Positions 26,003-35,666 of a stretch of 64,000 nucleotides of DNA are shown here, piece after piece. The stretch's first letter is position 1. Each line of letters starts with the position of its first letter. The stretch lies in NCBI RefSeq assembly GCF_035013185.1, contig NZ_JAYGJO010000001.1:1-64000 (forward strand). Reading direction: 5' to 3'. Both the position numbers and the translations under genes were made by a program. A model generated the notes under the pieces. The model saw only the letters and a list, made by a program, of their open reading frames with translations, was not told where the DNA came from and searched no databases. This DNA comes from Acerihabitans sp035013185 (GTDB lineage: Bacteria > Pseudomonadota > Gammaproteobacteria > Enterobacterales > Enterobacteriaceae).

Positions 26003-29000
26003 GTGGTTTCTGGCTTATCGACCAGCAGGTTGCGATGGCGGGACAACCGGTCGAATAATAGATAGATCACCGGGGTGGTGAACAGAGTAAGTACTTGGCT
26101 TACCACTAATCCCCCCACCATACAGATCCCCAACGGACGACGCAGTTCGGCGCCCACGCCGGTACTGAGCATCAGCGGTAGCGCACCGAACAGCGCCGCC
26201 AGCGTGGTCATCAGGATCGGTCGAAAACGCAGTAGGCAGGCCTGGAAAATAGCATCATAGGGGGTCATGCCTTTTTCCCGTTCGGCGGCCAGCGCAAAAT
26301 CTATCATCATGATGGCATTCTTTTTAACGATGCCAATCAGCAGAATAATGCCGATGATGGCGATGACATCCAACTCTTGACCGGAGATCATCAGCGCCAA
26401 TAACGCACCCACTCCGGCGGTGGGCAACGTGGAGAGAATAGTGACCGGATGGATAAAACTCTCATACAGCACACCGAGTACGATATACACCGCCACAATG
26501 GCCGCCACGATCAACCAAACCGTGCTGTTCAGCGCCGCCTGGAATGCCAACGTACTGCCTTGATAACGCGTAATTACGCTGTCGGGCAGGTTGACTTCCT
26601 GCTCTGCCTGGTTGATGGCGGTGACCGCTTCGCCAAGGGAATAACCTGGCGCCAGATTAAACGAGACGCTAGCGGCCGGGAACTGTTCCTGATGATTTAT
26701 CGACAGCAGTCCCAGACGCTGTTGCACGCTGCTGATCGCCGATAGCGGGACCCTATCGCCGTTGGCGCTTTTGATCCATATATTATTGAGCGCCATCAAT
26801 CCGGGCGTGGTATCGGTATTTTGTTCCAGAACCACGCGGTATTGATTGGCCTGGGTATAAATGGTGGAAATAAGCCGTTGTCCAAACGCATCATAGAGCG
26901 CGTTATCTACCGCGGACATGGTGATGCCCAGACGACTGGCACTATCCCGGTCCACCTTGATAAACGCCTCAAACCCACGATCTTGTAAATCGCTGCTGAC
27001 GTCGCGCAGCTGTGGCAGGGTCTGCAACCGAGAGAGCAGGGTGGGAACCCACTGGCTTAACTGTGCCAGGGACATGGTCTGCAGCGTAAATTGATACTGG
27101 GTATGGCTGATCTGGGTATCAATAGTCAGATCCTGCACCGGCTGGAGATACAATCGCACGCCGGTCAATCCATCGGTGGCTCGCTGCAGGCGATCGATGA
27201 CCACGCCAATCCGGTCTTGTCGCTGATCCAACGGCTTAAGATTGATTTGTAGCCGGCCATTGTTAAGGGTGGCATTGGTGCCGTCGACACCGATCAGTGA
27301 AGAAACGCTGCGAACCGCCGGGTCTTGCATGATAATGGATAAGGCTTCTTGTTGAAGCTGGGCCATCTTGCTAAAGGACACATTTTGCGACGCCTGCACC
27401 GTGCCTTGGATAACACTATTATCCTGGGTAGGGAAAAAACCTTTGGGGATCGTCAGGTACAATATGATGGTCAACACCAGCATGGAAAAAGCCACCGTCA
27501 GCGTCAGCCAGGGATGTTTCAGCACCTTTTGCAACCAACGGCCATATCCTGCCACGACTCGTTCAAACAGGCGTTCGCTGGCCCGGGTAAAACGGTTTTG
27601 GCGACGCAACGATTCATGGCTTAACATGCGCGCACACATCATCGGCGTCAGCGTCAGCGAGACCACCGCCGAAATAAGGATCGCCACCGCCAGCGTCACC
27701 GCGAACTCACGAAACAGTCGACCGACGATATCCCCCATGAACAGCAGCGGGATCAGCACCGCTATTAGCGACACGGTGAGGGAAATAATGGTAAAGCCGA
27801 TTTCACCGGCACCTTTTAACGCCGCCGTCAGCGGTTTCTCCCCTTGCTCGATATAGCGGGAGATATTTTCGATCACCACTATCGCGTCATCCACCACAAA
27901 ACCGGTGGCCACGGTGAGCGCCATCAAGGTGAGATTATTGATGGAAAACCCGAGCAGGTACATCACCGCAAAGGTGCCCACCAACGATAGCGGCACGGCA
28001 ACCGCAGGGATAAGCGTGGCCGCTGCATTACGCAAAAACAGGTACATGACCATCACCACCAGTGCGATGGACAACAGCAGTTCGAAGCGGACATCGTTAA
28101 CCGACGCGCGGATATTATCCGTCCGATCGGCCAGCAGTGAGATGGAAACCGACTTGGGCAGTCCGGCGCTTAACGAGGGCAGTAGGGCGCGGATGCTGTC
28201 GGCGGTGGCAATCACGTTAGCGCCGGGCTGGCGCTGGATATTCATGACGATCGCCGGTTGCCGGTTGGCCCAGGCGTCCAGACGATTATTTTCCGCGCCT
28301 TGTTCGATATCGGCGACATCGCCCAGCCGCACCGGCGCACCGTTTTGCCAGCTAATGATCAACTGGCGATACTCTTCGGCGGATTTCATTTGATCGTTGG
28401 CTGAAAGGGTCGTGGAACGCTCCGGTCCATCCAGGCTTCCCTTGGGGCTATTCACATTGCCCGCCGCAATGGCTGTGCGCACGGTTTCGCTATCCAGCCC
28501 ATATGACGCCAGTGCATTGGCATTCATGCGTATCCGTACTGCCGGGCGCTGACCACCTGAAATCGCTACCAGCCCCACGCCGCTGACCTGGGAAATTTTT
28601 TGAGCCACTCGGGTTTCCACCAAGTCCTCTACCTGGGTCATCGGCATGGAGGTGGAGGTGATCGCGAGCGTCATGATCGGCGGATCGGCTGGGTTGACCT
28701 TGCTATAGACCGGAGGATTAGGCAAATCGGTTGGCAGCAGGTTGCTCGCGTTATTGACTGCCGCCTGCACTTCCTGCTCGGCCACATCCAGCGCCAACGT
28801 CAACTGGAATTGCAAGGTAATGACCGAGGCGCCGCCGGAACTTTGCGACGACATCAGTTTTAACCCCGACATTTGTCCGAACTGGCGTTCCAGCGGCGCG
28901 GTGATGGACGACGTCACCACGTCGGGACTGGCGCCAGGATAGAGGGTCACGACCTGGATGGTCGGATAATCTACCTCCGGCAGTGCGGAAACCGGTAGTG

Positions 29001-29121
29001 CGCCGTAGCCGATAATGCCGGCCAGCAAGATGGCAATCATCAGCAAGGTGGTCGCCACCGGACGCAGGATAAACAGGCGAGACGGTCCGCCGTTTTGATG
29101 AGAGGGCATCACATCCATCAA
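25999..29121 (-). CDS. mdtB: RND multidrug efflux pump subunit MdtB
   Basis: 1040 residues, the same length as in E. coli. RND architecture as in MdtC: RLFILRPVATTLLMIAILLA at the start, LMALTVATGFVVDDAIVVIE in helix 4, and IGIILLIGIVKKNAIMMIDF. It assembles with MdtC (2:1 in E. coli). It overlaps mdtA and mdtC by 4 bases each, so stoichiometry is probably set by translational coupling. Confidence 0.97.
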   Translation of the reverse strand: MMDVMPSHQNGGPSRLFILRPVATTLLMIAILLAGIIGYGALPVSALPEVDYPTIQVVTLYPGASPDVVTSSITAPLERQFGQMSGLKLMSSQSSGGASVITLQFQLTLALDVAEQEVQAAVNNASNLLPTDLPNPPVYSKVNPADPPIMTLAITSTSMPMTQVEDLVETRVAQKISQVSGVGLVAISGGQRPAVRIRMNANALASYGLDSETVRTAIAAGNVNSPKGSLDGPERSTTLSANDQMKSAEEYRQLIISWQNGAPVRLGDVADIEQGAENNRLDAWANRQPAIVMNIQRQPGANVIATADSIRALLPSLSAGLPKSVSISLLADRTDNIRASVNDVRFELLLSIALVVMVMYLFLRNAAATLIPAVAVPLSLVGTFAVMYLLGFSINNLTLMALTVATGFVVDDAIVVIENISRYIEQGEKPLTAALKGAGEIGFTIISLTVSLIAVLIPLLFMGDIVGRLFREFAVTLAVAILISAVVSLTLTPMMCARMLSHESLRRQNRFTRASERLFERVVAGYGRWLQKVLKHPWLTLTVAFSMLVLTIILYLTIPKGFFPTQDNSVIQGTVQASQNVSFSKMAQLQQEALSIIMQDPAVRSVSSLIGVDGTNATLNNGRLQINLKPLDQRQDRIGVVIDRLQRATDGLTGVRLYLQPVQDLTIDTQISHTQYQFTLQTMSLAQLSQWVPTLLSRLQTLPQLRDVSSDLQDRGFEAFIKVDRDSASRLGITMSAVDNALYDAFGQRLISTIYTQANQYRVVLEQNTDTTPGLMALNNIWIKSANGDRVPLSAISSVQQRLGLLSINHQEQFPAASVSFNLAPGYSLGEAVTAINQAEQEVNLPDSVITRYQGSTLAFQAALNSTVWLIVAAIVAVYIVLGVLYESFIHPVTILSTLPTAGVGALLALMISGQELDVIAIIGIILLIGIVKKNAIMMIDFALAAEREKGMTPYDAIFQACLLRFRPILMTTLAALFGALPLMLSTGVGAELRRPLGICMVGGLVVSQVLTLFTTPVIYLLFDRLSRHRNLLVDKPETT

Positions 29122-30368
29122 GATTTATTCCCATCCCGCCTTGGCTTGGCGCCGAGTGTGGGTTGATTCACTGCCGGGGTAACCACCTCGACCTTTACAC
29201 CTTCCGTCAGACGATCAATGCCATCGGTAACGACGCGTTGCCCAGCCGCCAAACCGGCGGTGATCACCACTTGCTGGTTGTCGTCTAACCCGGCAGTAAC
29301 ACGATGCTGACTCACCCGGTTTTCATCATTTAACACCCACACAAAATGGCCGTCATTGTTCATTTGCAGTGCTGCTGCCGGGATCACTACCGCATTTTGC
29401 AGGGTATCCACCTTCATCCGGATATTGACAAATTGATTGGGAAACAGACTGTCATCGCTATTGTCGAACCGCCCCTTAAGTTTAACCGTCCCGGTGGTAG
29501 CATCGATTTGATTATCCATGCTGAGCAGTTTGCCCTCGGTTATTTTCTGTTTATTGGTGCGATCCCACACTTCGATTAACGGTGCAACGCCATTTTTTTG
29601 CGACGTGATCACGCTGGCAATGTCGTTTTCCGGTAACGTAAACAGCACATCGATGGGCCGGGTTTGGGTGATGACCACCAGGCCGTTAGTATCGCTACTA
29701 CTGATATAGTTGCCGACATCAACTTGGCGTAAACCCACCCGACCGTCGATTGGCGCGATGATTTTACTATAAGTCAACTGCAGTTCAGCGCTGGCGAGCG
29801 CGCCCTGATCAACCTCAATCTGGCCCTCGGATTCACGCACCGTCGCTTGTTGGGTATCCAACTGCTGGCGGGCAATCAGATTGGTTTTTATCAACTGTTG
29901 ATAACGGGTTAAATCTTGTCGGGCATTGGCAAGCGTAGCCCGGTCTTTTGCCAACTGGCCTTTGGCCTGTTGCAAAGAAACTTCAAAAGGACGCGGGTCG
30001 ATCTCCGCCAGCAGCGCGCCCGTCTTGACCCATTGTCCTTCGGTGAAATGCAGCGCCATAAGCTGGCCATCTACCCGGCTACGTACCGTCACCGTAGCGG
30101 CCGCAGTCACCGTACCCAATCCGGTTAGATAGCGGGGAACCGATTTTTCCTGGGCAGTGGCGGCCTGCACCGGCGACAGCGTGGACGAACGACGATTGGC
30201 GCGTCCATCGCCAGAGCGCACGGTGTTGTTTCCCTTGCGGGAACCTTGTGCCGTTATGTCGTCAGTTGATGGTGCGTGAAATTGCCGCCATAGCAAAACC
30301 GCGCCAATGACGATCGCCAAAGATGCCAGTATCAACAGCCATTTGCGTCCAACCGATTTACCCTTCAT
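29118..30368 (-). CDS. mdtA: Membrane fusion protein MdtA of the MdtABC-TolC pump
   Basis: 416 residues (E. coli 415). It has an N-terminal hydrophobic anchor (WLLILASLAIVIGAVLLWRQ), a lipoyl/barrel-sandwich domain (VTVRSRVDGQLMALHFTEGQ and IIAPIDGRVGLRQVDVGNYI), a coiled-coil hairpin between them (about 130-185), and a beta-barrel domain (LDNQ... to VVIPAAALQ). It bridges the inner-membrane pump to TolC. First gene of the operon. I looked for the BaeR consensus upstream and did not find a convincing match. Confidence 0.96.
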   Translation of the reverse strand: MKGKSVGRKWLLILASLAIVIGAVLLWRQFHAPSTDDITAQGSRKGNNTVRSGDGRANRRSSTLSPVQAATAQEKSVPRYLTGLGTVTAAATVTVRSRVDGQLMALHFTEGQWVKTGALLAEIDPRPFEVSLQQAKGQLAKDRATLANARQDLTRYQQLIKTNLIARQQLDTQQATVRESEGQIEVDQGALASAELQLTYSKIIAPIDGRVGLRQVDVGNYISSSDTNGLVVITQTRPIDVLFTLPENDIASVITSQKNGVAPLIEVWDRTNKQKITEGKLLSMDNQIDATTGTVKLKGRFDNSDDSLFPNQFVNIRMKVDTLQNAVVIPAAALQMNNDGHFVWVLNDENRVSQHRVTAGLDDNQQVVITAGLAAGQRVVTDGIDRLTEGVKVEVVTPAVNQPTLGAKPRRDGNKS

Positions 30369-30699
30369 GTATTGCTATACCTGTCATTAAGCATGCCATT
30401 AAGCATTGAGTTGCGTATATTGTCACGCAAATGAGGCCACAGCATCGCATGTCCCTGCGTTTAGGAAAACGATATAAACGCGTCATATTTCAGATTACGG
30501 GTGCCAAGACTTACTTACAACGCGACTTATTTTGGGTTTTAAAAGTGTAGACAACAAAGGGACATGAAAGATGGAGGAATTATGAAGGTACTGTCGAGTA
30601 TTGTTGTGCTGGCACCACGCTTTACCGCGTGACGCCAGCAGGGCCGTATCCCGCCCGCGATTAACGGTGGCGCGGGCCATTGCGGGTCACCTGTTCGTC
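30369..30699. other. Intergenic region with a candidate micro-ORF
   Basis: 331 bases between the mdtA start and the end of the binding-protein gene. It must hold the mdtA promoter. On the plus strand GGAGG (30573-30577) precedes an ATG at 30582 encoding 16 residues (MKVLSSIVVLAPRFTA), stop at 30630-30632. An in-frame ATG at 30564 with AAAGGG upstream would give 22 residues. The ribosome sites are unusually good for a chance frame, but no promoter or conservation can be shown here. Confidence 0.3.
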
Positions 30700-31494
30700 T
30701 TATTGCGGGGCAGCAACGTCAATGTTGCCAAAATATTTATGGGCCAACGTGGTAATCGTTCCTTGCGCTTTCACCTTGGCGATAGCGTCGTTTAGCCGTT
30801 GTTTAAGCGTATCGTCACCCTGGCGGATGCCAAACGCAATGCCACTACCGAGAATAGTATCGTCAGTAACTGCCGGACCCACAAAGGCGAATCCCTTACC
30901 CTGTGGCTGAGACAGAAATCCTGATTGCCCGGCCGGTGCCAGTACCAGCGTGCCATCCAGTCGCCCCGAGGTCAAATCCATGTAAATCTGGTTTTGATCC
31001 TGATAGGACACGACCTTAACGCCTTGTTTGGTCCAATGGGCATTGGCGTAGGATTCCTGGATTGACCCTTGTAATACGCCGATGCTTTTGCCTTTCAACG
31101 TCTCGGGGGTGGGCAGCAGTCCGCTGTCCGTACGCGCAATCAGTTTAGTCGGCACCCGATAAATGACGTGGGTGAAATCAATGGCCTGGCGGCGTTTTTC
31201 CGTGACATTCATTGCGGAGTTAATCGCGTCGAATTTACGGCTCTGTAACGCGGGGATCAGGCTATCGAACGACGTGTCGACCCATTCACATTTCACGCTG
31301 GCAGCCTGGCAGACCGCGTTGCCCAGATCGATATCGAAGCCCTGCAACTGGCCGGTCGGGGATTTTGATTCAAACGGCGGATAAAGCGCTTCCAGGCCAA
31401 AGCGTATTGTGCCCGTGTCCGCCATGGCGGTCATCGACGCCAGGCCGCTAGCCAGCATCAGTATAGTCAATAAAGGTTTGGCAATGATTTTCAT
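30700..31494 (-). CDS. Periplasmic amino-acid-binding protein (ABC transporter, HisJ/ArtJ type)
   Basis: 264 residues with a signal peptide (KIIAKPLLTILMLASGLASM, cleavage after AMA). SBP family 3 marks are IRFGLEALYPPFESKSPTGQ, GFDIDLGNAVC, WVDTSFDSLIPALQSRKFDA and NVTEKRRQAIDF. These resemble arginine/lysine/histidine-binding proteins. No permease or ATPase gene is adjacent, so it must share a transporter or its partners lie elsewhere. The start at 31494 (second Met) gives the natural signal peptide. It follows ybdL in the same direction after 74 bases. Confidence 0.85.
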   Translation of the reverse strand: MKIIAKPLLTILMLASGLASMTAMADTGTIRFGLEALYPPFESKSPTGQLQGFDIDLGNAVCQAASVKCEWVDTSFDSLIPALQSRKFDAINSAMNVTEKRRQAIDFTHVIYRVPTKLIARTDSGLLPTPETLKGKSIGVLQGSIQESYANAHWTKQGVKVVSYQDQNQIYMDLTSGRLDGTLVLAPAGQSGFLSQPQGKGFAFVGPAVTDDTILGSGIAFGIRQGDDTLKQRLNDAIAKVKAQGTITTLAHKYFGNIDVAAPQ

Positions 31495-31568
31495 TATAGG
31501 TCCCGTCAAAGGTTAATTATCAATCAATTTAGTGGCACTTATTACGGCTTATTCAACACGGTGGGGAG

Positions 31569-32738
31569 TTAGGCGTGCGCCGCGCTCCAGGCACAAAGCC
31601 GGCGCGCGCCTTCGAGCAGCGTTGGATCGTCCTTGGCAAAACACAGTCTGATCATGCCGGTATTGGTACTATCACTATAAAACGCCGACAGCGGAATGGT
31701 TGCTACTTTGGCCTCGCGAATTAACGTGATGACCATATCGCCGTCGCTGTCCGGTGAGAAATGGCTGAACCGCGCCAAAAGGAAAAAGCTCCCGGCGCTC
31801 GGCAGTAATTGGAACGGCGAATCGCGCAGAGCTAACGCCAATATATCCCGTTTTTGCTGATAAAAAGCCGACAAACCAAGATAACTGTCGGGCGTCGCCA
31901 ACGCCTCGGCAAAGGCGTGCTGCATCGGCGTATCGGCGGCGAACACCATAAATTGATGCACTTTGCGGATTTCATACATCAGTTCCGCTGGTGCCAGACA
32001 ATATCCCACTCGCCAGCCGGTGACACTATAGGTTTTACCGAATGAGGATACCACCACGCTGCGCTCGGCCAGCGCCGGGTAGCGGGCCATACTGCGATGC
32101 GGTTGGCCATCAAAGACCACATGCTCGTAAACTTCGTCGGAGAGGATCACAATAGCAGTGTCGGCGGTCAAGGCGGTCAGCCGGCGGATATCTTCCTCGC
32201 TGAAAATCATGCCGGTCGGGTTGTGCGGGCTATTGACGATGATCATGCGGGTGCGTGGCGTGATGGCCGCGGCCACCTCGTCCCAATTCACACTATAATC
32301 TTCCAGCGAGAGTTTGACCGGCACCGGAATCGCGCCCTGTAACCGGGTTATGGGGGCATAACTGTCAAACGCCGGTTCAAAATAGATCACCTCATCTCCA
32401 GGATGCACCAGCGCACTGATGGCGCTGTAAAGCCCCTGGCTGGCACTGGCAAGAATGGTGATTTCAGTGACCGGGTCATACTGACAGCCATACAGGTTGG
32501 CCACCTTATCGGCCAATGCCTCGCGCAAGGCCGGCAGGCCAGGCATGGCCGCATACTGGTTATGACCGGCGCGCATGGCTTTGGCGACATTCTCCACTAA
32601 CTGCGGATCGCAATCAAAATTGGGCGCACCCGACGAAAGATTTAATGCCTGATGCTCGGTACTGAGTTGGCCAATAGTGGTAAAAATAGTGGTGCCGACA
32701 TCGGGCAACTTAGAGCGGGACGTAATGGCGCTCTGCAT
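31569..32738 (-). CDS. ybdL: Methionine-preferring aminotransferase YbdL
   Basis: 389 residues (E. coli YbdL 386). Fold-type I PLP enzyme of the class I/II aminotransferases: LSSGAPNFDCDPQLVENVAK, QYAAMPGLPALREALADK, the HNPTGMIFSEEDI segment, and the PLP lysine in SSFGKTYSVTGWRVGYC. E. coli YbdL prefers methionine, histidine and phenylalanine. It is divergent from a LysR gene at 32950, and the downstream binding protein could import its substrate; both links are inferred. Confidence 0.9.
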   Translation of the reverse strand: MQSAITSRSKLPDVGTTIFTTIGQLSTEHQALNLSSGAPNFDCDPQLVENVAKAMRAGHNQYAAMPGLPALREALADKVANLYGCQYDPVTEITILASASQGLYSAISALVHPGDEVIYFEPAFDSYAPITRLQGAIPVPVKLSLEDYSVNWDEVAAAITPRTRMIIVNSPHNPTGMIFSEEDIRRLTALTADTAIVILSDEVYEHVVFDGQPHRSMARYPALAERSVVVSSFGKTYSVTGWRVGYCLAPAELMYEIRKVHQFMVFAADTPMQHAFAEALATPDSYLGLSAFYQQKRDILALALRDSPFQLLPSAGSFFLLARFSHFSPDSDGDMVITLIREAKVATIPLSAFYSDSTNTGMIRLCFAKDDPTLLEGARRLCAWSAAHA

Positions 32739-32949
32739 AAGTTGATACCTCCTGGTAGGTGGAAAAGGCGATAAGGCCGACGGGCTAAGCCCTACTGATT
32801 AAGCAACATAACCCTTGTGACGACAACTGATTGTTTGTCATACTTGCCATGCGTCCGGATCATGACTACTTGGCTGATTCCCCGCGCGTGTACCTACGGA
32901 GTCGATAGATGATCAGGTTATTTATTATCATCGTGCCGACGGCGGCGCA

Positions 32950-33897
32950 ATGAACACATTGCCGTCGCTTGACGTGTTGAAAACCTTTGTGGTGGTGGCT
33001 GAACGGTTGAATTTTACTCATGCCGCGCGACTTTTGCATCTGACCCAAGGGGCTGTGAGCCGGCAAATCTCTGGGCTCGAGCAGCGGCTGGGATATGCCT
33101 TGTTTGTCCGCCAGGCGCGTGGTTTGGGTCTTACTGACGCCGGCGCCATGCTGTTGGCCCCTGTGCAGCAGGCCCTTGGCCAAATTGATAGCGCGCTGGT
33201 CGGCATCAATAACCGTCCCGGCAGATTACGGGTAAAATGTCCGACCTGCGCCATGCGCTGGTTATTGCCACGAATTATGCAATTGCAAACGCAGCATCCA
33301 GAAATTGATATCACCCTGACGACCTCCATCTCCCATGGGGTTGATTTCGCTGGCGAACACTTTGATGCAGCGGTGGTATTTGGCCGACCGGAGAGCAAAA
33401 AAAACCGCGTGATTCATTTATTCGACGAAGTGCTTTCCCCGGTGTGTGTACCCCCTCTGTGGACCGACGGGGAGGAAAGGGATATCGTGACTACCCTGGC
33501 GGATAAAACGTTGCTTCATCCCACTCGAGACCGCCGTGACTGGCAATTATGGCTAACCGAAGCTGGCATCGAGGACCTACCCAACGCGAAGTCGCAGCAT
33601 TTTGACACCCTGGATTTAGCCATGACCGCCGCATTGCAAGGGTACGGCATTGCTATGGGCGATCTTTGCCTGGTAGAGCACGAGTTACAGTCACACCGGC
33701 TGATAGCACCCTTTCCTCTGAGCATACAAAGCGGTGCAGCATATTATCTGGTGTACCCTGAACAAAAAGTTCTGCCGCCGGCGTTGAAATTGTTCTCTCT
33801 CTGGTTGGAACAAGAAGCGCTATTAAGTCGTCAACGACTGACGACTCACCTCGCCAACGCGGGCGCGCTACCAGAGGCCGCGGCCACTACCCGTTAA
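32950..33897 (+). CDS. LysR-family transcriptional regulator
   Basis: 315 residues. The HTH at about 7-65 reads LDVLKTFVVVAERLNFTHAA then LTQGAVSRQISGLEQRLGYA. The effector domain shows GcvA-like features (RLRVKCPTCAMRWLLPRIMQ). It lies divergent to ybdL and 32 bases upstream of an aldo/keto reductase in the same direction, so it is probably the local regulator. A clear ribosome site is lacking in front of the ATG. Confidence 0.85.
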   Translation: MNTLPSLDVLKTFVVVAERLNFTHAARLLHLTQGAVSRQISGLEQRLGYALFVRQARGLGLTDAGAMLLAPVQQALGQIDSALVGINNRPGRLRVKCPTCAMRWLLPRIMQLQTQHPEIDITLTTSISHGVDFAGEHFDAAVVFGRPESKKNRVIHLFDEVLSPVCVPPLWTDGEERDIVTTLADKTLLHPTRDRRDWQLWLTEAGIEDLPNAKSQHFDTLDLAMTAALQGYGIAMGDLCLVEHELQSHRLIAPFPLSIQSGAAYYLVYPEQKVLPPALKLFSLWLEQEALLSRQRLTTHLANAGALPEAAATTR

Positions 33898-33929
33898 CGA
33901 TTTGTTACCTTATTTGCAAGGAGATGATG

Positions 33930-34889
33930 ATGGAAAAACGCATTCTTGGCCGCAGCGGTATTGCTGTGCCTCCATTGGTGTTTGGCGGCAATGTGTTTGG
34001 TTGGACAGTCGATCAGGCGAGCTCTTTTAACTTGCTTGATGCTCTGGTGGAAAAACAGCTTAATTTTATCGATACGGCTGATGTTTATTCGGCCTGGGTC
34101 AAAGGGAATCATGGCGGCGAATCAGAAACCATTATTGGCAACTGGCTGAAAAAAAGCGGCAAGCGTGATGCAGTGATTATTGCCACCAAGGTGGGCAAAC
34201 CGATGGGCGAGGGTAAACAAGGCCTGTCGGCGGGGTATATTCGACGCGCGGTGGAGGCGTCGTTACGTCGTCTACAAACGGATTATATCGATTTGTACCA
34301 ATCCCATGAAGACGATCAATCCGTGTCGTTGGAAGAGACGCTCAGCACCCTCGATGCGTTGGTTAAAGAGGGCAAAGTGCGTGCTATTGGCGCATCCAAT
34401 TATCAGGGGCCGCGTCTGGCACAGGCATTACGGATCAGTGAACAAAATGGTCTGGCCCGCTACGAGACGCTGCAGCCGCACTATAATCTTTATGATCGTC
34501 AGGACTACGAGCAGCATCTGGAACCGGTCGTCACACAACATGGCATTGGTGTGATTAACTACTATGCGCTGGCTAGCGGTTTTCTCTCCGGTAAATATCG
34601 GGGTATTGAGGACGCTGCAAAAAGTCAACGTGGGCAAAGCGTGGTCGAACACTACCTCAATGATCGGGGACTGCGCATTCTTAGCGCATTAGACGCTGTT
34701 AGCGAGCGACTGCAGGTGACGCCAACACAGGTTGCTCTGGCTTGGCAAATGCGGCGGCCCAGCATCACGGCACCGATTGTCAGCGCTACCTCACTTGAGC
34801 AGCTTAATGAGCTGGAAAAGGCGGTAACACTCATCCTCAGTGATGAAGATTATCGCTTATTGGATGAGGCCAGCACCTCTGCAGCTTGA
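33930..34889 (+). CDS. Aldo/keto reductase
   Basis: 319 residues, TIM-barrel AKR family. The catalytic tetrad is visible as D48 and Y53 (FIDTADVYS), K87 (VIIATKVG) and H126 (DLYQSHEDD). The NADPH-binding region near the end reads PIVSATSLEQLNELEKAV. It resembles YajO/YdhF-like and YhdN-like reductases that act on small aldehydes or ketones; substrate unknown. Three ATGs occur in a row (33924, 33927, 33930); AAGGAG at 33918-33923 fits 33930 best. Confidence 0.87.
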   Translation: MEKRILGRSGIAVPPLVFGGNVFGWTVDQASSFNLLDALVEKQLNFIDTADVYSAWVKGNHGGESETIIGNWLKKSGKRDAVIIATKVGKPMGEGKQGLSAGYIRRAVEASLRRLQTDYIDLYQSHEDDQSVSLEETLSTLDALVKEGKVRAIGASNYQGPRLAQALRISEQNGLARYETLQPHYNLYDRQDYEQHLEPVVTQHGIGVINYYALASGFLSGKYRGIEDAAKSQRGQSVVEHYLNDRGLRILSALDAVSERLQVTPTQVALAWQMRRPSITAPIVSATSLEQLNELEKAVTLILSDEDYRLLDEASTSAA

Positions 34890-34993
34890 AAAAAAACGGC
34901 TAGGAGAATGCATTCCAAGTAACCTATTGGCTGCCTGGAATGGTTGTATCATATTTCGGATATTGGGTTGAGCACAATACGCTATGGTGCGCA

Positions 34994-35173
34994 TTAAAAC
35001 GACTTTACCAATTCCCCTGTGCGGAAATCTTGGCCATGTTTAATCAGTGAATCGAACGATTTCTCAACACGCCTGACCTGCTGAAAAAACTCTTCCGGTG
35101 ATAAATGTCCGGCTTTGCTGCTCATATAAGCCAAGGCCAGTTCTTTTGCTTGAAAACGTGAAAAGTTATACAT
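34994..35173 (-). CDS. Small protein of unknown function (59 residues)
   Basis: A complete frame of 59 codons: MYNFSRFQAKELALAYMSSK..., with LSPEEFFQQVRRVEKSFDSL in the middle and GQDFRTGELVKSF at the end. AGGGGCG lies about 6 bases before the ATG. It is a charged, helix-rich, cytosolic-looking protein with good amphipathic patterning and enterobacterial codon use. It sits in an otherwise empty 546-base gap and falls just below a usual 60-residue cut-off. I do not recognise it. Confidence 0.6.
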   Translation of the reverse strand: MYNFSRFQAKELALAYMSSKAGHLSPEEFFQQVRRVEKSFDSLIKHGQDFRTGELVKSF

Positions 35174-35435
35174 TATTCGCCCCTCGGTATGATGAAAAGA
35201 TCAGGTTGGAAAGTGATTTCCCTGTTGCTTGTGTAGGTAACATACTACGGGATCCATTGGCCTTTGATAGCGGATTTTATGGATTGATTCGATAGCTGAA
35301 AGCTAGCTTGATTTCGGCCCATGCCCGCTAGTGGCGCGAGAGGCCATGGTGAAATGCTTACCGGCAAAACGTACACCAATACCTGTCACCGCTTGGCATT
35401 TTGCCAGAGCGCGCTGGACTGATGTTTGATGCGGC

Positions 35436-35666
35436 TTAGTGTTTTGCCAGGATGCGTTCGGCCGATGCGGGATCGCGTGTCAGGCAGTCTGATGGGCGAA
35501 TCGGCCGACGCACCAACTCTCCGCCGCAGTTCGGGCAAATATGCATAAACACCGTCTTTGCGCAGGATGCGCAAAAAGTGCATTCATAAGAGCAAATATG
35601 CGCCCCAGGATCGTCTGGGGACAGGTCGCAGTCACAGTGCTCGCAGTTTGGTCGCAGAGCCAACAT
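35436..35666 (-). CDS. DUF1272-family zinc-ribbon-like protein
   Basis: 76 residues from the ATG at 35666, which follows GAGGAGA. The protein carries many cysteines in pairs: NCEHCDCDL, CSYECTFCASCA and CPNCGGELVRRP, the pattern of the DUF1272 family (predicted metal-binding). The function is unknown to me. The frame is open further upstream but those residues do not fit the family. Confidence 0.8.
   Translation of the reverse strand: MLALRPNCEHCDCDLSPDDPGAHICSYECTFCASCAKTVFMHICPNCGGELVRRPIRPSDCLTRDPASAERILAKH

Noticed and set aside
30369..30560. BaeR box upstream of mdtA
   Set aside because: I looked for TTTTTCTCCAT-type sequences on both strands and found no convincing match.
30495..30680. 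61-codon minus-strand frame upstream of mdtA
   Set aside because: No recognisable protein and no ribosome site; the plus-strand micro-ORF in the same place is the better candidate.
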